Shown: piece after piece, positions 7,314 through 10,567 of the stretch
Position numbering within the stretch: position 1 is the first letter of the stretch
Layout of the letters: every line of letters starts with the position of its first letter
Origin: Ruminococcaceae bacterium UBA5397
GTDB lineage: Bacteria; Bacillota; Clostridia; Oscillospirales; Acutalibacteraceae
Assembly (NCBI GenBank): GCA_002411615.1
Contig: DHOF01000007.1
Span: 1 to 10,567, forward strand
Reading direction: 5' to 3'
DNA length: 10,567 nucleotides
Translations under genes and position numbers: made by a program
The notes under the pieces: generated by a model
What the model was told of the DNA's origin: nothing
The model's database searches: none
Seen by the model: only the letters and a program-made list of their open reading frames with translations

Positions 7314-7347
7314 GTAGATTTCGGTTGGCTGCCAAAACCGAGTCTAC
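7314..7347 (+). promoter_or_regulatory. Hairpin in the 5' leader of gltS
   Basis: GTAGA (7314-7318) pairs with TCTAC (7343-7347), and TCGGTT (7321-7326) pairs with AACCGA (7336-7341), separated by a small 2:1 internal loop. The apex can gain two more pairs (GG/CC). No T run follows, so it is not a terminator as it stands, and it matches no riboswitch I know. It lies 24 bases before the AGGGAGGGG ribosome binding site. It may affect mRNA stability or translation, or be a chance structure. Confidence 0.45.
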
Positions 7348-7388
7348 AAGACACGGGATTTTAACTATTTAGGGAGGGGTTTTTTAGA

Positions 7389-8617
7389 ATGACTTTTGAA
7401 ACCGTCGAAAATGTTCTTCAGATCAGTAGCAACTCCGTTATGACCATCGCTATGGCGGCAGTTCTTCTGCTGATCGGCTACTTTGTAAACAGCAAAGTCA
7501 GTTTTCTCCGCAAATACTGTATTCCCGCACCGGTAGTAGGTGGTTTTCTGTTTATGTTTATCACCTTTTTGGGCCATATGAGCGGAACATTTGCCTTTAA
7601 GTTTGACTCGTCTTTTCAGGATCCGTTCATGCTGGCATTCTTTACCACAGTCGGATTGGGAGCAAGCTTTGCACTGCTAAAAAAGGCGGCCTGCTGCTGA
7701 TCATTTACTGGCTCTGCGCAGGCGTTGTTTCCATTTTCCAAAACATTATCGGTATTGCAGTCGGTTCTGCAGTCGGCCTGCAGGCGCCCTATTCCTTATT
7801 AGCCAGTGCGATCTCCATGATCGGCGGCCACGGCGCAGCGCTTGCTTATGGCAGTACATTCGCGCAGATGGGCTATGCCACCGCCCCGTTAGTTGGCGCT
7901 GCCACCGCTACATTCGGATTAATTTCGGCTGTTCTGGTTGGCGGGCCGGTCGGGCGCAGACTAATTGAAAAACATCACCTCAAACCCAACGAAAACGAAA
8001 ACTTTGATACCGGCGTCGCCTCTGTAAACGCTACAACCTCTGAAAAGCGCAACGGCATCGACGTTATAAAAAACGTAACCGCTATCCTCGTCTGCATGGC
8101 TCTCGGCATGGTGGTTTCCGGATGGATCGGCATGAGCTTCCCCACTTATGTTGGCGCAATGTTTATCGCGGTCATTTTGCGCAATATCAACGAGAAAACT
8201 CATTTCTACAAATTTGATTTCTCGCTGGTCGAAGGCATCGGCGACGTCATGCTGAACTTATATCTGTCGATTGCAATGATGACTCTGCGTTTATGGGAGC
8301 TTGCAGATCTTGTCGGCGGCGTACTGGTCATCCTCATCTGCCAAGTAATTTTTATGGTTCTTGTCAGCTACTTTGTTATCTTCCGCATTCTCGGCAAAAA
8401 CTACGACGCTGCTGTTATGTGCGCCGGACTTTGTGGCCACGGGCTTGGTGCAACCCCGTCTGCCATCGTCAATATGACTGCAATTAACGAGCGCTACGGA
8501 ATGTCCCGCCGTGCAATGATGATCGTCCCGATCGTCGGCGCATTTCTCGTAGACATTATCTATCAGCCGCAAACGATCTGGTTTATTAAAACGTTTGTCC
8601 ATGCAGTCACCGGATAA
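7389..8617 (+). pseudogene. gltS: Sodium/glutamate symporter (GltS family) split by an internal frameshift; possibly rescued by -1 slippage
   Basis: Inner-membrane Na+/glutamate symporter. The first frame (7389-7700, 103 codons) encodes the GltS N-terminus with IPAPVVGG (45-52) and VGLGASFALLKK (88-99), then ends in four foreign codons and TGA. The -1 frame from 7685 continues the same family without a break: GGLLL, the first signature GGHGAALAYG, a hydrophilic loop, then GHGLGATPSAIVNM near the C-terminus, stop at 8615-8617. Joined at 7685 the product has 409 residues, the normal GltS length, so only one base is at issue. AGGGAGGGG at 7371-7379 supports ATG 7389. The junction is an A6 run forming A-AAA-AAG in phase: sequencing error, recent mutation and programmed frameshifting are all open. 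The next two genes make glutamate from formiminoglutamate, so transport of glutamate fits. Family assignment is firm; functional status is not. Confidence 0.85.
7679..7685 (+). other. A-AAA-AAG slippery heptamer at the gltS frame break
   Basis: The zero frame reads CTA-AAA-AAG-GCG, so the heptamer AAAAAAG is in the X-XXY-YYZ phase used by dnaX and IS3-family transposases. Slipping back one base gives LKK then GGLLLIIYW, the expected GltS sequence. A possible 6-base-pair stem (7689-7694 with 7718-7723, 23-base loop) starts 3 bases downstream. A GGGAG (7658-7662) lies 16 bases upstream, further than the dnaX Shine-Dalgarno-like site. These stimulators are weak. Confidence 0.6.
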
Positions 8618-8623
8618 TTCCTT

Positions 8624-8651
8624 TTGCAAAACACTTTTCTTTCGATAAAAT
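8624..8651 (+). promoter_or_regulatory. Possible internal promoter before ftcD
   Basis: In the 58-base gap after gltS, TTGCAA (8624-8629), a 16-base spacer and TAAAAT (8646-8651) resemble a sigma-A promoter. It would let the folate genes be expressed apart from gltS. It could equally be chance in an A/T-rich gap; no terminator is seen between the genes. Confidence 0.3.
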
Positions 8652-8675
8652 CAAATCATAGGAGGATCTTTAAAA

Positions 8676-9578
8676 ATGGCAAAACTTGTTGAGTGTATTC
8701 CGAATTTCAGTGAGGGCCGCAACCAGGCGGTTCTCGACGCTTTAGTCGCCGTTGCAAAAAGCGTGCCCGGCTGCACTTTAATGGATGTGCAGTCCGATCC
8801 CACGCATAACCGCTCCGTATTTACTCTGGTAGGTTCCCCCGAAGGGATCGAAGAAGTCTCTTTCGAGCTTTGTAAAAAAGCTGCAGAACTTATTGATATG
8901 AGAAAGCATGAAGGCGCTCATCCCCGCATGGGTGCTACCGACGTCATTCCGTTTGTTCCGACAATCGGCATGACCGTTGAAGAGTGCGTTGAGCTCTCAA
9001 AACGCGTTGCAAAACGCATCTGGGAAGAGCTGCAGATTCCCAGCTTTCTTTACGAAGATTCCGCTACAACGCCCGAGCGCAAAAATCTTGCCACCGTTCG
9101 CAAAGGCCAGTTTGAAGGAATGCCCGAAAAACTTCTACTACCCGAATGGAAGCCCGACTACGGCGAGCGCAAAATTCATCCGACAGCCGGCATTACCGCA
9201 ATCGGCGCCCGGATGCCTCTGGTTGCGTTCAACGTGAACCTCGGCACCTCCGACGTACAGATCGCTAAAAAAATTGCAAAGGTTGTCCGCGCTTCTTCCG
9301 GCGGATTCAAATACTGCAAAGCAATCGGTCTGCTCTTGGAAGACCGCAATGTGGCACAGGTCTCCATGAACATGGTAAACTACGAAGGCACCCCGCTCTA
9401 CCGGGTATTCGAAGTTATTCGTGCCGAAGCACAGCGCTGGGGTGTCCCGATTATCGGCAGCGAAGTCGTCGGCTTGACTCCTGCAAAAGCCCTGGTGGAC
9501 TGTGCGGAATATTATCTAAAGATCGAAAACTTTGACTATCACAAACAGGTCATGGAAAATCATCTTATCAACGGTTAA
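8676..9578 (+). CDS. ftcD: Glutamate formiminotransferase
   Basis: Transfers the formimino group of N-formimino-L-glutamate, the product of histidine breakdown, to tetrahydrofolate, giving glutamate and 5-formimino-THF in the cytoplasm. The 300 residues cover both formiminotransferase subdomains: the N-terminal one begins VECIPNFSEGR (5-15) and carries KHEGAHPRMGATDVIPFVP with His82, matching the catalytic His82 of the mammalian enzyme. The C-terminal one follows from about 180 (PLVAFNVNL) and includes GLLLEDRNVAQVSMNM (218-233). It lacks the cyclodeaminase domain of the fused animal FTCD; that domain is the next gene. ATG 8676 follows GGAGG (8661-8665) by 10 bases. The gene is 58 bases after gltS and 22 bases before the cyclodeaminase gene. 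A purine-fermentation role (formiminoglycine) is an alternative, but the following HutD-like gene favours histidine breakdown. Confidence 0.95.
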   Translation: MAKLVECIPNFSEGRNQAVLDALVAVAKSVPGCTLMDVQSDPTHNRSVFTLVGSPEGIEEVSFELCKKAAELIDMRKHEGAHPRMGATDVIPFVPTIGMTVEECVELSKRVAKRIWEELQIPSFLYEDSATTPERKNLATVRKGQFEGMPEKLLLPEWKPDYGERKIHPTAGITAIGARMPLVAFNVNLGTSDVQIAKKIAKVVRASSGGFKYCKAIGLLLEDRNVAQVSMNMVNYEGTPLYRVFEVIRAEAQRWGVPIIGSEVVGLTPAKALVDCAEYYLKIENFDYHKQVMENHLING

Positions 9579-9600
9579 ATCAATAAAGGAGAATATAAAA

Positions 9601-10227
9601 ATGAAGCTTGTTGACGATACCGTCACCAATTTTACCAATCTGATGGCCTCTTCCGAGCCAGCTCCAGGGGGTGGCTCCGCTGCTGCTTTGGAAGGGGCTC
9701 TGGGTGCGGCGCTTACCGCAATGGTATGCGCGCTGACACAAGGAAAGAAAAAATACGCGGCATTTGAGGATTTGGCAAAAGAAACCGAACAGAAAGCCAA
9801 TGTGCTCAAAGAACGCTATCTGGACGTTCTTGACCGCGATACCGATGCTTTTCATAAAGTCAGTGCAGTTTTTTCCATGCCGAAAAACACCGACGATGAA
9901 AAAGCAGTGCGCAGCGAAGCCATGCAGAAGGCTCTAAAAGGCTGCACCGAAACTCCTTTTGAGATCATGGAACTCGCCTGCGAAACACTGGATCTTATAA
10001 CCGGCATTTTGGACCGCTCCAATACGAGCACCAAAAGCGACCTTGGCTGCGCCGCGCTCAGCCTCAAATCGGCTGCGCAATGTGCATGGCTCAACGTTCT
10101 CATCAATCTCGGCGAAATCAAAGACTCTGAATTTGTTGATACCTATCGCAAAAACGGAGCAGCTTTGTTGGAGAAAGCCATAAAATCAGCCGACAGCATC
10201 TACCTAAACGTTGTAGCTTCTCTTTGA
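9601..10227 (+). CDS. fchA: Formimidoyltetrahydrofolate cyclodeaminase (FTCD C-terminal domain family)
   Basis: Converts 5-formimino-THF to 5,10-methenyl-THF and ammonia, the step after the preceding enzyme; some members act as methenyl-THF cyclohydrolase. The 208-residue, mostly helical protein shows the family pattern PAPGGGSAAALEGALGAALTAMV (20-42), DRDTDAF (78-84) and SDLGCAALSLKSAAQCAWLNV (146-166). ATG 9601 is chosen because AAAGGAG (9585-9591) lies 9 bases upstream and the family begins at this point. An in-frame ATG at 9532 lies inside the upstream gene. It is followed after 29 bases by a HutD-like gene. FchA proteins are soluble and form dimers or higher oligomers. The deaminase rather than the cyclohydrolase role is inferred from the neighbouring formiminotransferase. 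Confidence 0.93.
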   Translation: MKLVDDTVTNFTNLMASSEPAPGGGSAAALEGALGAALTAMVCALTQGKKKYAAFEDLAKETEQKANVLKERYLDVLDRDTDAFHKVSAVFSMPKNTDDEKAVRSEAMQKALKGCTETPFEIMELACETLDLITGILDRSNTSTKSDLGCAALSLKSAAQCAWLNVLINLGEIKDSEFVDTYRKNGAALLEKAIKSADSIYLNVVASL

Positions 10228-10256
10228 CCGACTGATTTTTAGAAAGAAGGCTTTTT

Positions 10257-10567
10257 ATGGAACCGCTGATCCGTCATATTCTCCCCTCTGATTTTGTCGT
10301 CAGCAGTTGGAGCGGCGGGACCACTTCGCAGATTGCGATCGCCCCCCAAAACGCGCAATACGCCGAACGTAATTTTCTTTGGCGTCTCAGCGCTGCCACC
10401 GTCAATCTTCAGGAATCGGATTTTACTGCGCTACCGGATTATTCCCGCTATATTTCCCTATTAAAAGGGAAAATACATCTTTCTCATGACGGCGGAAAAG
10501 TTCTCTCGCTTTCTCCCTATGAGATTCATGCGTTTGACGGTGGCAGTGCCACCCATTCGGAAGGAAC
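10257..10567 (+). CDS. hutD: HutD/Ves family protein, N-terminal part
   Basis: An open frame of 103 codons from ATG 10257 to the right edge, missing its C-terminus. AGAAGG (10245-10250), 6 bases upstream, supports the start. The sequence carries the HutD pattern: SWSGGTTSQIAI (17-28), ERNFLWRLSAATV (37-49), SDFTALPDYSRYISLLKG (54-71) and HAFDGG (91-96). HutD is a small double-barrel cupin of unknown biochemical activity, found in histidine-utilisation clusters, where it has been proposed to limit hut expression. Its position after the formiminoglutamate-using genes fits. The rest of a hut cluster (hutH, hutU, hutI) would be expected to the right but is not visible. Confidence 0.85.
   Translation, partial: MEPLIRHILPSDFVVSSWSGGTTSQIAIAPQNAQYAERNFLWRLSAATVNLQESDFTALPDYSRYISLLKGKIHLSHDGGKVLSLSPYEIHAFDGGSATHSEG

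Larger units (their letters stand above)
6974..7388. other. 415-base divergent intergenic region between ilvD and gltS
   Basis: This gap holds the ilvD ribosome binding site and promoter on the left and the gltS promoter, leader hairpin and ribosome binding site on the right. The middle (about 7095-7275) is A/T-rich with short imperfect repeats. I see no convincing small ORF with a ribosome binding site, no RNA gene and no known riboswitch fold there. Base composition and codon choice change across this gap: genes to its right use more GGC, CGC and GCC codons than those to its left (a visual judgement). Confidence 0.6.

Noticed and set aside
7389..7700. A separate 103-residue small membrane protein
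   Set aside because: Its sequence is the N-terminal quarter of GltS and the rest continues in the -1 frame; a short product is possible only as a by-product of the frameshift.
1..10567. Mobile element, phage, CRISPR, toxin-antitoxin or other defence system
   Set aside because: All substantial frames belong to recognised metabolic or regulatory families; I saw no transposase, integrase, repeat array or terminal inverted repeats.

Overview
The window reads as a chromosomal segment of a low-to-mid GC Gram-positive anaerobe, most likely class Clostridia (Oscillospiraceae-like). The grounds are AGGAGG-type ribosome binding sites, sigma-A-like promoters, an OmpR/histidine-kinase pair of the Firmicutes type, a compact 161-residue LeuD, an oxygen-labile-type IlvD, and a split formiminotransferase/cyclodeaminase pair beside a GltS transporter. 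The taxonomic call is inference from gene types; no rRNA or other marker is present. I see no insertion sequence, tRNA, CRISPR array or phage gene, and no wholly new multi-gene system.

Layout. (1) Positions 1-2526, minus strand: a response regulator, a sensor kinase and the start of a third gene, overlapping one another. The third gene has an acidic, low-complexity N-terminus and runs off the left edge; by gene order it may be a membrane-anchored HtrA-type protease. (2) 2641-4482, minus: leuC and leuD, the two subunits of isopropylmalate isomerase, closed by a strong terminator. (3) 4592-5227, plus: a Crp/Fnr-family regulator divergent from leuC. The 109-base gap between them carries a perfect 10+10 palindrome with GTA-N8-TAC at its core. 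It overlaps the -10 of the regulator gene and is centred near -41.5 of the predicted leuC start. (4) 5327-6973, minus: ilvD, convergent with the regulator gene across a shared bidirectional terminator. (5) 7389 to the right edge, plus: a gltS-type glutamate transporter gene, glutamate formiminotransferase, formimino-THF cyclodeaminase, and the start of a HutD-family gene. This looks like the lower half of a histidine-utilisation cluster.

How the genes work together. LeuCD and IlvD are steps of branched-chain amino acid synthesis, and the regulator between them is the natural candidate to control at least leuCD. The right-hand operon would convert formiminoglutamate from histidine into glutamate and 5,10-methenyl-THF plus ammonia, with GltS moving glutamate across the membrane.

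The most notable points are: (a) gltS is broken into two frames exactly at A-AAA-AAG, a classical -1 slippery heptamer in the correct phase, so it is a homopolymer error, a mutation, or programmed frameshifting; (b) the GTA-N8-TAC palindrome together with a recognition helix in the regulator that resembles that of cyanobacterial NtcA; (c) four cysteines clustered in the DNA-binding domain of that regulator.
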